Source of the DNA: Paenalicyclobacillus mengziensis
GTDB lineage: Bacteria > Bacillota > Bacilli > Alicyclobacillales > Alicyclobacillaceae
Direction: 5' to 3'
DNA: 64,000 bases
Assembly: GCF_017298635.1 (NCBI RefSeq)
Contig: NZ_CP071182.1
Span: 992,001-1,056,000 of the forward strand
In this document: one piece after another, positions 42,292 to 50,622 of the stretch
How the letters are laid out: each line of letters begins with the position of its first letter
Numbering within the stretch: position 1 is the first letter of the stretch
Notes under the pieces: model-generated
What the model was told of the DNA's origin: nothing
Database searches by the model: none
Seen by the model: the letters and a program-made list of their open reading frames with translations, nothing else
Made by a program: the position numbers and the translations under genes

Positions 42292-43418
42292 TTGAGGTCA
42301 TTCGCTGCGGTCTCCTCACCACCGTTCAGGACCTCGGGCGATTTGGCTATGAGATGGCAGGTGTAAGCCCAAGCGGAGCAATGGATGCCACGTTGGCTGA
42401 AGTTGCGAATGCGATTGTGGGGAACAGCGAAGATGCGGCTGTGCTCGAGCTTACCTGGATCGGGCCAGAACTGCTGTTCACCGACGACGCGTGGATTGCC
42501 ATCTGCGGGGCGGACATGGATGCCAAGGTTGATGGAACATCTGTGCCGAGAAATCGCATCATTCAGGTTTCTTCAGGAGCGAAGCTAACCTTTGCTGCCG
42601 CGAAGCACGGGGCGAGGACCATTCTGGCCGTAGCTGGCGGGATTGACGTGCCCTTGGTTCTTGGCAGTAGAAGTACCCATGTTCATGCAAGGATGGGCGG
42701 GTACGAGGGGAGAGCGCTGCGACCAGGGGATGTCTTGAAGACTGGTATCCTCCGCGAATCAACAGCGACCTGGCTGCGAAAACAGCCGATGCGTCGACAG
42801 AGTAATTCTGTACAGGTCTCGTCGTGGGCAGTACGCTTCCCGCACGAACTGAGCGACGGCCTCCTAGACGGTCTCGGCATGGGGGACGGTTTAGGTGGTG
42901 GTGTCGCCCACAAGTGGGGAGACGGTCTCGGCGGCCTAGGCGGCGGATCGGGGGGCCGTCGCGCCAACGGTGACGATTGGAGTGAGGCGGCAACGATTCG
43001 ACTTATTCCAGGACCGGAATTCCTCTGGTTTAGCGATGAAACCAGGCAAATGTTGACGAAAACACCCTATCAACTGACACAGGCGTCGAATCGCATGGGC
43101 TACAGACTAGCCGGAATGCCACTCTCTCATGCGCATAACCACCACCTTTGGTCGAGCGCTGTAACGTTCGGAACGGTTCAGGTACCTCCGGACGGGCAGC
43201 CAGTCATATTGATGGCGGAACGACAGACTACGGGGGGATATCCTCGATTGGGCGTCGTCGCCAGTGTGGATGGTCCGCGACTAGCACAACTGAGACCAGG
43301 ACACCAAGTGCGGTTTACCTGGATAGACGTGAGGGCAGCTCAGCTACTATTAAAGAAGCAGCGAAACGTTGTCTCGCAACTGAAAACCTTATTACGGCAT
43401 TCGGGAGGCGTGTGTTGA
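42288..43418 (+). CDS. pxpC: 5-oxoprolinase subunit C (KipA family) with glycine-rich insert
   Basis: A 376-residue biotin-dependent-carboxyltransferase-like subunit of 5-oxoprolinase. It begins [21 protein letters not shown], the family hallmark, and includes [49 protein letters not shown] and the C-terminal [10 protein letters not shown], then [18 protein letters not shown]. At about residues 188-223 it carries a Gly/Asp-rich run ([12 protein letters not shown] and [12 protein letters not shown]) not usual in the family, probably from DNA repeat expansion at about 42850-42958. Its TGA overlaps pxpA's ATG. GGAGG-type site lies within the pxpB end. Confidence 0.93.
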   Translation: MIEVIRCGLLTTVQDLGRFGYEMAGVSPSGAMDATLAEVANAIVGNSEDAAVLELTWIGPELLFTDDAWIAICGADMDAKVDGTSVPRNRIIQVSSGAKLTFAAAKHGARTILAVAGGIDVPLVLGSRSTHVHARMGGYEGRALRPGDVLKTGILRESTATWLRKQPMRRQSNSVQVSSWAVRFPHELSDGLLDGLGMGDGLGGGVAHKWGDGLGGLGGGSGGRRANGDDWSEAATIRLIPGPEFLWFSDETRQMLTKTPYQLTQASNRMGYRLAGMPLSHAHNHHLWSSAVTFGTVQVPPDGQPVILMAERQTTGGYPRLGVVASVDGPRLAQLRPGHQVRFTWIDVRAAQLLLKKQRNVVSQLKTLLRHSGGVC

Positions 43419-44191
43419 TGTCGTACCAAATTGACCTGAACTGTGATTTAGGGGAGAGTTTTGGGAATTACCGGCTAGGGAATGACGAGCAGGTTTTGAA
43501 GTTTGTCACGTCCGCCAATGTGGCATGCGGGTTTCACGGCGGTGATCCCGGTGTCATGCGCCGCACGGTTGCCATCTGTGCGGCCGAGGGTGTCGCGGTT
43601 GGGGCTCATCCTGGCTTGCCCGATCTCGTTGGCTTCGGCCGACGCAACATGTCCGTCACGCCCGCTGAAGTGTATGACATGGTGGTCTATCAGATAGGCG
43701 CACTGATGGGATTTGCCTTAGCGGAGGGGGTCAGTTTGCGCCATGTGAAAGCGCATGGTGCACTTTATAACATGGCAGCAAAAGACCTCGAGTTGGCGGA
43801 CGCGATAGCTCGAGCGGTAAGGGATGTCGACCCTAAGCTGGTGCTGTTTGGTCTATCTGGCAGTAAGCTGATTGAGGCTGGGAAACAAATTGGACTCACA
43901 ACGGCCAGTGAGGTCTTTGCCGACCGGACGTATCAATCGGACGGCACGCTCACACCGCGAACAGAGGCTGGTTCGCTTATCACGGACGTCTCTCAGGCCG
44001 TCGCTCAGGTGCTTCGAATGGTCAAGGAACGAACGGTCGAAGTGAAGCCTGCAGAAGAAGGTGGAAGGTCACAAGTTCCAATTGTTGCGGAAACAGTGTG
44101 CCTTCACGGCGACGGAAAACATGCGTTGCAGTTGGCTGAAACATTGCACAAGACCTTGCAGTCGGAAGGGATTTCTTTAATGCCGATTTAA
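43418..44191 (+). CDS. pxpA: 5-oxoprolinase subunit A (LamB/YcsF family)
   Basis: A 257-residue TIM-barrel-like subunit completing 5-oxoprolinase. It opens [16 protein letters not shown] and contains [33 protein letters not shown] and [13 protein letters not shown], all LamB/YcsF signatures with metal-binding His and Asp. GGAGG lies nine bases before ATG 43418; a much longer open frame upstream overlaps pxpC and is not real. The gene order B-C-A with overlaps implies one transcript from the aroA promoter. The enzyme recycles the 5-oxoproline that forms spontaneously from glutamine. Confidence 0.95.
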   Translation: MSYQIDLNCDLGESFGNYRLGNDEQVLKFVTSANVACGFHGGDPGVMRRTVAICAAEGVAVGAHPGLPDLVGFGRRNMSVTPAEVYDMVVYQIGALMGFALAEGVSLRHVKAHGALYNMAAKDLELADAIARAVRDVDPKLVLFGLSGSKLIEAGKQIGLTTASEVFADRTYQSDGTLTPRTEAGSLITDVSQAVAQVLRMVKERTVEVKPAEEGGRSQVPIVAETVCLHGDGKHALQLAETLHKTLQSEGISLMPI

Positions 44192-44205
44192 GCAGTCCCA
44201 GCTGC

Positions 44206-44284
44206 TCAAGATTGGATATCGCGGTTCAAGATTGGATGTTTCTGTCTAAGCTAGGGTATCGCGGTTCAAGATTGGATGTTTCTG
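44206..44284. repeat. 28-bp direct repeat between pxpA and the bacilliredoxin gene
   Basis: TATCGCGGTTCAAGATTGGA plus ATGTTTCTG occurs at 44217-44244 and 44257-44284 (40-bp period). A partial third copy, CTCAAGATTGGATA, precedes it. Confidence 0.92.
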
Positions 44285-44334
44285 AGAAATCCGCTATCAT
44301 GGTTTTACAAGTTCGACTACAGGAGGTCGTGACG

Positions 44335-44676
44335 ATGTCTGAAATTCGTGAAGTGACCAGTATTGAGGAATGGGAATCGATTCGGGATGCAAATGGTGAC
44401 CGCAAGGTCCTGATTATGAAACACAGTACGACTTGACCCATCAGTGCCGCAGCCTGGAAGGCTACGAGAAACTTTGTCCTTGCTGACGAAGAAGGGAAAG
44501 CAGATTATGTCATGGTTAAAGTGATTGAGTCTCGGTCGGTGTCAAACGCCATCGCGAACGACCTTCGCGTCCGACATCAATCTCCACAGGTGTTGCTGCT
44601 GCAAGGTGGCAAAGTGCTATGGACAGCATCACACTGGGACATTACCGAAAAATCGCTTGAAAAGGCACTGAGTTGA
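44335..44676 (+). CDS. brxC: BrxC/YtxJ-type bacilliredoxin with in-frame TGA at the active-site cysteine: candidate selenoprotein
   Basis: AGGAGG lies eight bases before the ATG. The frame gives 33 residues ending MKHSTT, then TGA at 44434-44436, then PISAAAWKATRNF and on to a normal stop at 44676, 113 residues if TGA is read. BrxC/YtxJ proteins have HSTTCPIS here, the cysteine that removes bacillithiol from proteins. The TGA is thus exactly at the catalytic residue. The downstream part is fully conserved in kind (IESRSVSNAIANDL, HQSPQVLLLQGGKV, TASHWDIT), with no frameshift. A hairpin fitting a bacterial SECIS follows. Selenocysteine insertion is the favoured reading; a recent nonsense mutation or sequencing error is the alternative. 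It follows pxpA by 143 bases and may have its own promoter. Confidence 0.75.
44434..44475 (+). promoter_or_regulatory. SECIS-like element after the in-frame TGA
   Basis: Starting 14 bases after the TGA, AGCC and GGCU pair around the loop UGGAA; after one mismatch, GC and CG extend the stem. The loop begins 18 bases after the TGA and has a G among its first two bases, which fits the bacterial SECIS description as I know it (16-37 bases, G in the apical loop). The stem is short, so this is suggestive only. Confidence 0.45.
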
Positions 44677-44790
44677 CGCCACATACGAAAAAGAGACGCC
44701 ACCAGCCGTAGTTGAGTTCGTATTCGTAAGCACGGAAGTGCATCTCGATATGGCTACCAAAGCTCCTTATTGAACTGATTAGTACATGCC

Positions 44791-45658
44791 AGGAGAGGGG
44801 TATGCAGTCCGGATGGCTGAGGCCCCTCGAGTTGTCTAAACGGATCGGGAGAGGGGTATGCAGTCCGACGTAGCATACAAAAGTAGCGCTAAAGTCTGTG
44901 GGATACCCGTATGCAGTAGAACGTAAGGCGCAAAACTATCTTTAGCTGTGGGAATGGTGGGGTATGACAATGTCTGTAGCGCTCAAAAGTATCATTACGA
45001 TACCCCCTAGGGTTGACGAATAAGGATAGTGAAGGTAGCGCTAATTCGGGAACATACCTCATGGGGTATGCGAGTAAGGCAAGAATATATACCTATTTCT
45101 CGCTGGATACCCCGTGGGGTTCTACCGAGCAGGTCGCGCAGATCCCAGCCGGTGCGAGCAGATAACAAAAGTATACCTAGGAGTCTGGCCGCCAGGATGG
45201 CGAGCGATGCTACGCTGGCGGCCCGGCAGGAGGATATGCAGCCCGGATGGCTGAGGGGGCTTCGAGCTGTTTGAACGCGATCGGCAGAGGGGTATGCGGC
45301 CGGACGTAGCATACAAAAGTAGCGCTAAAGTCTGTAGGGAACCCGTATGCGGTAGAACGTAAGGCGCAAAACTATCTTTAGCTGTGGGAATGGTGGGGTA
45401 TGACAATGTCTGTAGCGCTCAAAAGTATCATTACGATACCCCTTAGGGTTGACGAATAAGGATAGTGAAGGTAGCGCTAATCCAGAGGCATACCCCACTA
45501 GGTATGCGGATAAGGCAAGAATATATACCTATTTCTCGCTGGATACCCCGTGGGGTTCTACCGAGCAGGTCCGAGCAGGTCCGCGCAGATAACAAAAGTA
45601 TGCCTAGGAGTCTGGCCGAGCGAAAGGGTCTGGCCGAGCGAAAGAGCTACGCTGGCCG
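44791..45658. repeat. Tandem duplication of a 434-bp non-coding element
   Basis: Two copies lie head to tail (GGATGGCTGA at 44811 and 45245 gives the 434-bp period) and look about 85-90% identical by eye. Each holds AGAGGGGTATGC, a GTAGCATACAAAAGTAGCGCT block, three GTAGCGCT motifs, GGTGGGGTATGAC and a run of ATACCCC/GGGGTAT palindromes. No credible gene is present. The 44677-44790 stretch before it is also empty. The element abuts the 3' end of the HisC-like gene, with a further small duplication of TCTGGCCGAGCGAAAG at 45610-45643. Confidence 0.9.
45000..45557. promoter_or_regulatory. Six ATACCCC-type palindromes inside the duplicated element
   Basis: ATACCCCCTAGGGTT (45000), CATACCTCATGGGGTATG (45053), ATACCCCGTGGGGTT (45107), ATACCCCTTAGGGTT (45436), GCATACCCCACTAGGTATGC (45488) and ATACCCCGTGGGGTT (45543). 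The three sites of each copy differ from one another in the centre but keep the ACCC/GGGT arms. They resemble CsoR/CstR-type operators. They lie far from any start codon, so an ordinary operator role is doubtful. Confidence 0.5.
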
Positions 45659-45711
45659 CCAGGATGGCGGGCGATGCGACGTGCTGTTCCTACACCGACG
45701 CTAAGACCTGT

Positions 45712-46812
45712 TCACCACACTTGTTTGAGTGCTTGTAGCAAACGAGGATGCTGCTCTGGCGTGCCAATGGTAACCCGGATGCACTGGTTCAGCGGGCTTA
45801 TTCCTGGCATACGAATGAATACCCCATGGTCTTGCATCAAACCGTCAACGATGCGCTTTGCGCGATTTTCATCACCAACGTGGATGAGCAGGAAGTTGGT
45901 GGAGGACGGAATCGAGGACAGGCCGTGTTGGCTTGCTGCCATTGCCAGGTCTCGTCCGCCGACCCGCGTTTGCGCAGTCACCATGGATAAAAACTCCGTA
46001 TCCTCGAGGGCAGCCAAGGCACCTGCCTGTGCAACTCGATTGACCCCAAAATGGTTGCGAAACTTGTCGAAGCTCTGAATCATCGTCTCGTCGGCCACAG
46101 CGTACCCAATGCGTAGTCCAGCCATGCCATACGCCTTTGAAAATGTACGCAAGCGAATCACTCTGTCTGAGACTGGGGAGAGGGGGAGAACGTGGGCGGG
46201 ATCGGCAAATTCAATGTAGGCCTCATCGAGCACCAACGTTGTTTCTTCTGGCAGAGACGCGATAAAGGTTGAGAGCGTGTCTGCTGAGAAGAACGTGCCT
46301 GTCGGATTATCTGGATTTGCGAGATACACGAGCCGTGCCTGTTTGTCGTGGGCGGCTTGTGCTAGGGCAGTCAGATCGTTGGTCCATTCCTTCGTGTACG
46401 GCACGAAATGCAGACGTCCACCGAATCCCGTGACGTGGTAGTTAAAGGTTGGGTATCCTCCGAGCGAAGTCACAACGGTGTCCCCGGCATCGAGAAAGGA
46501 GCGGGCAATCCAACCGAGGATTTCGTCGATCCCGCTGCCGACCGATATCTCCTCAACGCTGATATGGTATTTCGCAGCTAGGGCTTGGCGCAGTGCCAAA
46601 CTCTCCGGGTCGCCGTAGAGGTACCCTGTGGCAAGTTCGGCCTGCATGGCAGCCAGCGCCTTCGGAGACACGCCGAATGGACTTTCGTTGGCGCCAAGGC
46701 GCAGTTCAATCGTCCTGCCTGTTATTCGCTCCAGAGCTTCCGGAGCGACAAACGGGACCGTTGCTGGCAAGGACTCAATTTGGTGTGAGAAACGCGTGCG
46801 TTTGGTTGCCAT
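45712..46812 (-). CDS. HisC-like (histidinol-phosphate type) aminotransferase in the methionine-salvage locus
   Basis: A 366-residue fold-type I PLP aminotransferase. LRLGANESPFGVSPKAL, SVGSGIDEILGWIAR, LANPDNPTGTFF, LVLDEAYIEFAD and the PLP lysine in RTFSKAYGMAGLRIGYA mark the HisC branch, with the C-terminal arginine in CIRVTIGTPEQ. AGGAGG lies seven bases before ATG 46812. It lies downstream of mtnD on the same strand and no other his gene is near. It could therefore serve as the last transaminase of methionine salvage, making methionine from 2-keto-4-methylthiobutyrate, rather than in histidine synthesis. The reaction is not decided by sequence. Confidence 0.85.
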   Translation of the reverse strand: MATKRTRFSHQIESLPATVPFVAPEALERITGRTIELRLGANESPFGVSPKALAAMQAELATGYLYGDPESLALRQALAAKYHISVEEISVGSGIDEILGWIARSFLDAGDTVVTSLGGYPTFNYHVTGFGGRLHFVPYTKEWTNDLTALAQAAHDKQARLVYLANPDNPTGTFFSADTLSTFIASLPEETTLVLDEAYIEFADPAHVLPLSPVSDRVIRLRTFSKAYGMAGLRIGYAVADETMIQSFDKFRNHFGVNRVAQAGALAALEDTEFLSMVTAQTRVGGRDLAMAASQHGLSSIPSSTNFLLIHVGDENRAKRIVDGLMQDHGVFIRMPGISPLNQCIRVTIGTPEQHPRLLQALKQVW

Positions 46813-46910
46813 TGTTAACCTCCTGTATTCACCGAGCACCTCTAAATACGTTTATTGCGTGTCCCGAGTAAAGTCGAGGGCCTGCCAAAGGGTGGACCCC
46901 CGACTGCTGC

Positions 46911-47000
46911 GAAAGCAGCCTTAATCGGTAGCCGTGAATAACAATTTTAATCGGTAGCCGTGAACAGCAGCCTTAATTGGCAGCCCTGCCTAACAGTCTT
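46911..47000. repeat. 26-bp degenerate repeat in the mtnD-aminotransferase spacer
   Basis: TTAATCGGTAGCCGTGAA occurs at 46921 and 46947, with a decayed third copy at 46973. Related AGCAGCC pieces flank them. Confidence 0.85.
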
Positions 47001-47018
47001 GAACAGCGGCCGTGACTG

Positions 47019-47555
47019 TTACGCGAAAGCGGGATCGGCGAAAGGATGCGCCACCCAACCAGATGGGTCAATAAACAGACGGATGGCAACGACCTTCTTT
47101 TCGCTGGTCAGTGTAAAGAAATGAGGGTTGTTTTCAGGTACAGAAATGACGTCTCCAGCTTCTAGTTCGACGTCGAAGTAGCCGACTTCAGGTGCCCCTT
47201 TGATGATGAAGACGCCGCTTCCAGCGGTAATAGCGCGCACTTCATCCTCCGTGTGGGTGTGGACTTGCTCGAATTTCTTTAACAGGGCGTCCAAATCCGG
47301 GGTCGCTTCCGACAACGTGATGACATCCCACTTAATGTATCCTCGTGTGCTGGCGAGGCGTTTGATGTCATTGTCGAGGCTGGCGAGGACTTCCTCCTTT
47401 TCCGTATCGCTCAGTGTGAACTTATTCTGTAACCGGTCAGGAATTTGGTTGATGTCCCAGTGTTCGTAGAGTACGCCTTGTTTGTCCAGAAATGCCTTGA
47501 CCTCAGCTTCGCCGCGAATCCGCTCACCTGTATTGCGAATGTGAATTTGAGCCAT
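47019..47555 (-). CDS. mtnD: Acireductone dioxygenase
   Basis: A 178-residue cupin that oxidises acireductone to 2-keto-4-methylthiobutyrate and formate in methionine salvage. The metal ligands are in EQVHTHTEDEVRAI (H-x-H-x-x-x-E) and the later NNPHFFTL histidine. The N-terminal half (MAQIHIRNTGERI to YIKWDVITL) is of the usual Bacillus type. GGAGAG lies nine bases before ATG 47555; two in-frame ATGs just upstream are too close to the ribosome binding site. It is divergent from mtnWXB, so the two halves of the pathway share one control region. Confidence 0.94.
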   Translation of the reverse strand: MAQIHIRNTGERIRGEAEVKAFLDKQGVLYEHWDINQIPDRLQNKFTLSDTEKEEVLASLDNDIKRLASTRGYIKWDVITLSEATPDLDALLKKFEQVHTHTEDEVRAITAGSGVFIIKGAPEVGYFDVELEAGDVISVPENNPHFFTLTSEKKVVAIRLFIDPSGWVAHPFADPAFA

Positions 47556-47675
47556 GGACATCATCTCTCCTCAACTTTTGGTTCCTTCGTCCAACGTATG
47601 GTTCCTTCGTACTAGGTAAATACACAACGGTTGCCTAAGCCTAAGTACACGATTTTCTGGTATACCTATGATTTG

Positions 47676-47704
47676 TTGACACCCATTCAATGCATTTGTA
47701 TAGT
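47676..47704 (+). promoter_or_regulatory. SigA-type promoter of mtnWXB
   Basis: TTGACA and TATAGT are separated by exactly 17 bases, about 110 bases before mtnW. A leader with a terminator-like hairpin follows. Confidence 0.8.
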
Positions 47705-47747
47705 AACACTATTCAAACTTGCGTTTGTAATCAAGAGGGAAATGTAT

Positions 47748-47798
47748 GCGATCCGGTGATTTCGGAGACTCTGAGGCCGCAACCGGATCGCCTTTTTG
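47748..47798 (+). terminator. Intrinsic terminator in the mtnW leader (possible attenuator)
   Basis: GCGATCCGGT pairs perfectly with ACCGGATCGC around a 24-base loop that has an inner CGG/CCG pairing, followed by CTTTTT. It ends 17 bases before the mtnW start, so it must be overcome for expression. The leader before it (TAATCAAGAGGG) faintly recalls the S-box 5' end, but the rest of that riboswitch is missing. Confidence 0.7.
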
Positions 47799-47815
47799 TG
47801 GGGTGAAAGCACTTG

Positions 47816-49105
47816 ATGCAAATTGCAAACGAGCCTCGTGAAAAAGGTTCCTATGTGGTGGCAACCTATCGCGTCCGGGACATGCAGGAGAAACTAGCTG
47901 CCAGAGCCGAGGGCATCGCTGTCGGACTCACGGTCGGTAGTTGGACAGACCTGCCCCAAGCGAAACAGCCTGCGGTACTAGAGTATTGTGGCCAGGTTAG
48001 AGGAATTCGCGTGTTGGATGAAGCAGACCCTGGGGCTCTTGGCGAAACACACTCTGGCTCTCAGGACCAAACACACTCTGGTCTGGTGACAGCTGAAATC
48101 TCCATTGCGTACCCAGTCCATAACTTTAACGGAACGATTGCTTCTATATTAACAACCGTGTTTGGCAAGCTGTCAATGGACGGGGAAATACGGCTGGTTC
48201 GACTAGACTTGGGGGAGACCTTGCAGAGACAGTTTCAGGGTCCCAAGTTTGGCGTGACCGGTATCCGAGATATGCTTCATATCCCTGACCGTCCCTTGCT
48301 CATGAGCATCTTTAAGGCCTGTCTGGGTCGAAACGTGGATGACCTCACCGATGCCTTTCTCGAGCAGGCGCGAGGCGGGGCAGACCTGGTCAAGGACGAT
48401 GAAATTTTCTTCTCGGAGGATTACGCAACGCCTGAACAACGTGTCACCGCGTTCTCCAGAGCGGCCCGAGAAGTCGAAATTGAAACGGGGCGAAAGGTGG
48501 GTTATGCAGTGAACCTCACCGGGCCGGCCAGTAAGCTCGCGGACAGAGCTCGCCGCCTTTGCGATCTCGGTGCTGGCGCCTTGCTTTTTAACGCGGTCGC
48601 GTACGGTTATGACATCTTAGCAGAGCTTGCAGTTGACCCGGACGTCACCGTTCCCTTGATGGTTCATCCGGCCGTCTCCGGAGCGCTCTACGGGTCGGCT
48701 ACACATGGAATCGCGTCGGACATTGTACTCGGCAGTTTGATGCGCCTGGCAGGTGCAGATATCGTCATTTACCCGTCGCCGTATGGGTCTGTAACCTTAC
48801 CGCGAAGTGAAGGCCTGCGCCTCGTTGGTGCATTGCGGGCCGACAGCCCTCATAAGCCTGTTCTGCCCGCGCCATCAGCAGGTATCTATCCGGGACTGGT
48901 TCCAAAGCTAGTATCCGACCTTGGCACAGACTGTATTGTCAATGCTGGTGGTGCAATTCACGGGCATCCGGGGGGAGTTGTGGATGGGGCGTCTGCATTT
49001 ATGGCTGCCATCACCGCAACCGTTCAGGGTACTTCGCTTCATGAAGCAGCCGAGAACCATGGCCCCCTTGCGAGAGCTCTGCAAAAATGGGGCACCGGGC
49101 AATGA
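47816..49105 (+). CDS. mtnW: RuBisCO-like 2,3-diketo-5-methylthiopentyl-1-phosphate enolase
   Basis: A 429-residue RuBisCO-like protein that enolises diketomethylthiopentyl-phosphate in methionine salvage; it does not fix CO2. The carbamylated-lysine motif is GGADLVKDDE, with GPKFGVTGIRDML and the C-terminal phosphate-binding SAGIYPGLVP and NAGGAIHGHPGG. An inserted near-duplicate ETHSGSQDQTHSG near residues 77-91 is unusual. ATG 47816 has GGGGTG about ten bases upstream. It is the first gene of mtnWXB. mtnA, mtnK and a clear mtnE are not in the window. Confidence 0.95.
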   Translation: MQIANEPREKGSYVVATYRVRDMQEKLAARAEGIAVGLTVGSWTDLPQAKQPAVLEYCGQVRGIRVLDEADPGALGETHSGSQDQTHSGLVTAEISIAYPVHNFNGTIASILTTVFGKLSMDGEIRLVRLDLGETLQRQFQGPKFGVTGIRDMLHIPDRPLLMSIFKACLGRNVDDLTDAFLEQARGGADLVKDDEIFFSEDYATPEQRVTAFSRAAREVEIETGRKVGYAVNLTGPASKLADRARRLCDLGAGALLFNAVAYGYDILAELAVDPDVTVPLMVHPAVSGALYGSATHGIASDIVLGSLMRLAGADIVIYPSPYGSVTLPRSEGLRLVGALRADSPHKPVLPAPSAGIYPGLVPKLVSDLGTDCIVNAGGAIHGHPGGVVDGASAFMAAITATVQGTSLHEAAENHGPLARALQKWGTGQ

Positions 49106-49207
49106 CCGCGACTGAGGCGGACAGTGGCGGCGACTGAAGTGGAGGGTGACCGCGACCGAAGCGGACAAAGACCGCCACTGGACGATAAGCAAGGAGGAAC
49201 AACTGTC

Positions 49208-49870
49208 ATGAAACACTATCCCGTCGGGGTATTTTGCGACTTTGACGGTACCATTTCGAAAAGTGACCTCATCGCTTCCATCGCATACGAGTTTGCAGGC
49301 CAAGCAGGGCGTGACCTCGTTCGTCGGATACAGCGTCGAGAGCTGAGTGTTCGCGAAGGGGTGGAAGCCATCTTTCGCGCCATACCATCTGCCCGCCTCC
49401 CCGAAATCACGAGCTATACCGAACAGCTGACGGTCGTCAGGGAAGGCTTTGACCAGCTCGTCAGCGGATGTATTCAACGCGGTTGGCTGTTTGCGGTGGT
49501 CAGCGGCGGACTGGACATCTTTGTCCATCCAGTGGTGCAAGCTTATCGTTCGGAGATTGAAGTCTTTTGCAACCACCTCGATGCCAGCGGTGAATATCTC
49601 TCCATCGAGTGGGACGTCACCTGCGATGACCTTTGTGATGGCGGTTGCGGGCTTTGCAAACCAACCGTGCTGCGACGCTTTAAGCCCGATAACGATGTCC
49701 AAGTCGTCATTGGAGATGGGGTGACGGATTTAAAAGCTGCCAAGGAAGCGGATTACGTATTTGCCCGCGACAGTCTGCTTCGTGTTTGTCGCGAACAGGG
49801 TATTGCTTGTACACCGTTTGAATCTCTGGCGGAGGTCATTCCCACACTGGAACAGGAGGTGTCCTTGTGA
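49208..49870 (+). CDS. mtnX: 2-hydroxy-3-keto-5-methylthiopentenyl-1-phosphate phosphatase
   Basis: A 220-residue HAD phosphatase that removes phosphate to give acireductone. The nucleophile motif is FCDFDGTISKSD, motif II is AVVSGG, and motif IV is VIGDGVTDLKAAKEAD. The CDDLCDGGCGLCKPTVLRR segment is the cysteine-bearing part typical of MtnX. GGAGG lies nine bases before ATG 49208. The 100-base gap after mtnW contains a degenerate GACCGCGACYGAAGCGGAC repeat. The TGA overlaps the GTG of mtnB. Confidence 0.93.
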   Translation: MKHYPVGVFCDFDGTISKSDLIASIAYEFAGQAGRDLVRRIQRRELSVREGVEAIFRAIPSARLPEITSYTEQLTVVREGFDQLVSGCIQRGWLFAVVSGGLDIFVHPVVQAYRSEIEVFCNHLDASGEYLSIEWDVTCDDLCDGGCGLCKPTVLRRFKPDNDVQVVIGDGVTDLKAAKEADYVFARDSLLRVCREQGIACTPFESLAEVIPTLEQEVSL

Positions 49871-50478
49871 ACGATGTGATGATGGCAAAGCAGGCTGTGG
49901 CCAACTTGGCGGTACAACTCGCCCACAAGGGATGGCTGCCAGCGACAAGCGGCAACCTCTCGGTCCGAGTCATGAACACACAGAATTTCTGTATCACTCC
50001 AAGCGGAGTGGATAAGGGAGCCCTGCAGCCACAGGACGTTCTACTCGTAAACGCAAAAGGGGAGTTGCTCGAAGACACAGAGTACCGTCCCTCGGCGGAA
50101 ACCGTTGTCCATCAACGTTTGTACCATGCAAAGGACTATGGATCCGTCTTGCATGTGCATACGGTGTACAACAACCTTGCCTCTGACATCTATTTCGAAT
50201 CAGGGTTTGTCGAGTTCGCCAACCACGAGCTTTTAAAAGCCCTTGGGCACTGGGAAGAAAACGCTCATATCCGTGTGCCGATTGTGGAAAATTTTAACGA
50301 TTTAGACCTGCTCGGTCAAGCGGTCGGTGATTCTGTCGTCAGCGGTGTACCGGCAGTGTTGGTTCGAAACCACGGGATTTACGCCTTTGGGCGAGGACCT
50401 GAAGAAGCCAAGCGTCACCTTGAGGCACTGGAGTTTTTGTTTGAATATAAGATACGAATGCGGCAACTTGGATGGTAA
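49867..50478 (+). CDS. mtnB: Methylthioribulose-1-phosphate dehydratase
   Basis: A 203-residue class II aldolase-fold dehydratase, the step before MtnW in methionine salvage. The zinc ligands are VLHVHTVYNN and VRNHGIYAFG; ATSGNLSVR near the N-terminus is the phosphate-binding loop. GGAGG is six bases before the GTG start, which overlaps mtnX's stop (GTGA). It ends the operon. The order W-X-B matches Bacillus. Confidence 0.95.
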   Translation: MNDVMMAKQAVANLAVQLAHKGWLPATSGNLSVRVMNTQNFCITPSGVDKGALQPQDVLLVNAKGELLEDTEYRPSAETVVHQRLYHAKDYGSVLHVHTVYNNLASDIYFESGFVEFANHELLKALGHWEENAHIRVPIVENFNDLDLLGQAVGDSVVSGVPAVLVRNHGIYAFGRGPEEAKRHLEALEFLFEYKIRMRQLGW

Positions 50479-50622
50479 GACCTGCAACAAGCTGCAGGAT
50501 AGTGGTAAACTAGCATCGATACGCTGGCGGGGCAGCCATCGTAGCTTGGATGACGGACCACAAGTGTGTCAGAGACCGGACTCACATCGAGCCCCAGCGG
50601 GGTTTGGCAACCATAGTACTGG

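Noticed and set aside
43148..43417. N-terminal extension of PxpA to 347 residues
   Set aside because: It overlaps pxpC in another frame; the family begins at [13 protein letters not shown] with GGAGG in front.
44434..44436. Plain pseudogene reading of the bacilliredoxin
   Set aside because: Not excluded, but the TGA is precisely at the catalytic Cys, the rest of the frame is intact and a SECIS-like hairpin follows, so Sec is preferred.
44791..45658. CRISPR array
   Set aside because: Only two long copies with no short repeat/spacer periodicity and no cas genes.
45712..46812. Firm naming as hisC
   Set aside because: Family placement fits HisC, but context suggests methionine salvage, so no symbol was given.
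47705..47798. SAM (S-box) riboswitch in the mtnW leader
   Set aside because: Only TAATCAAGAGGG recalls the 5' end; the conserved GGAGGGA, GAUGAA and GCAACC core in order is missing and the leader is too short.
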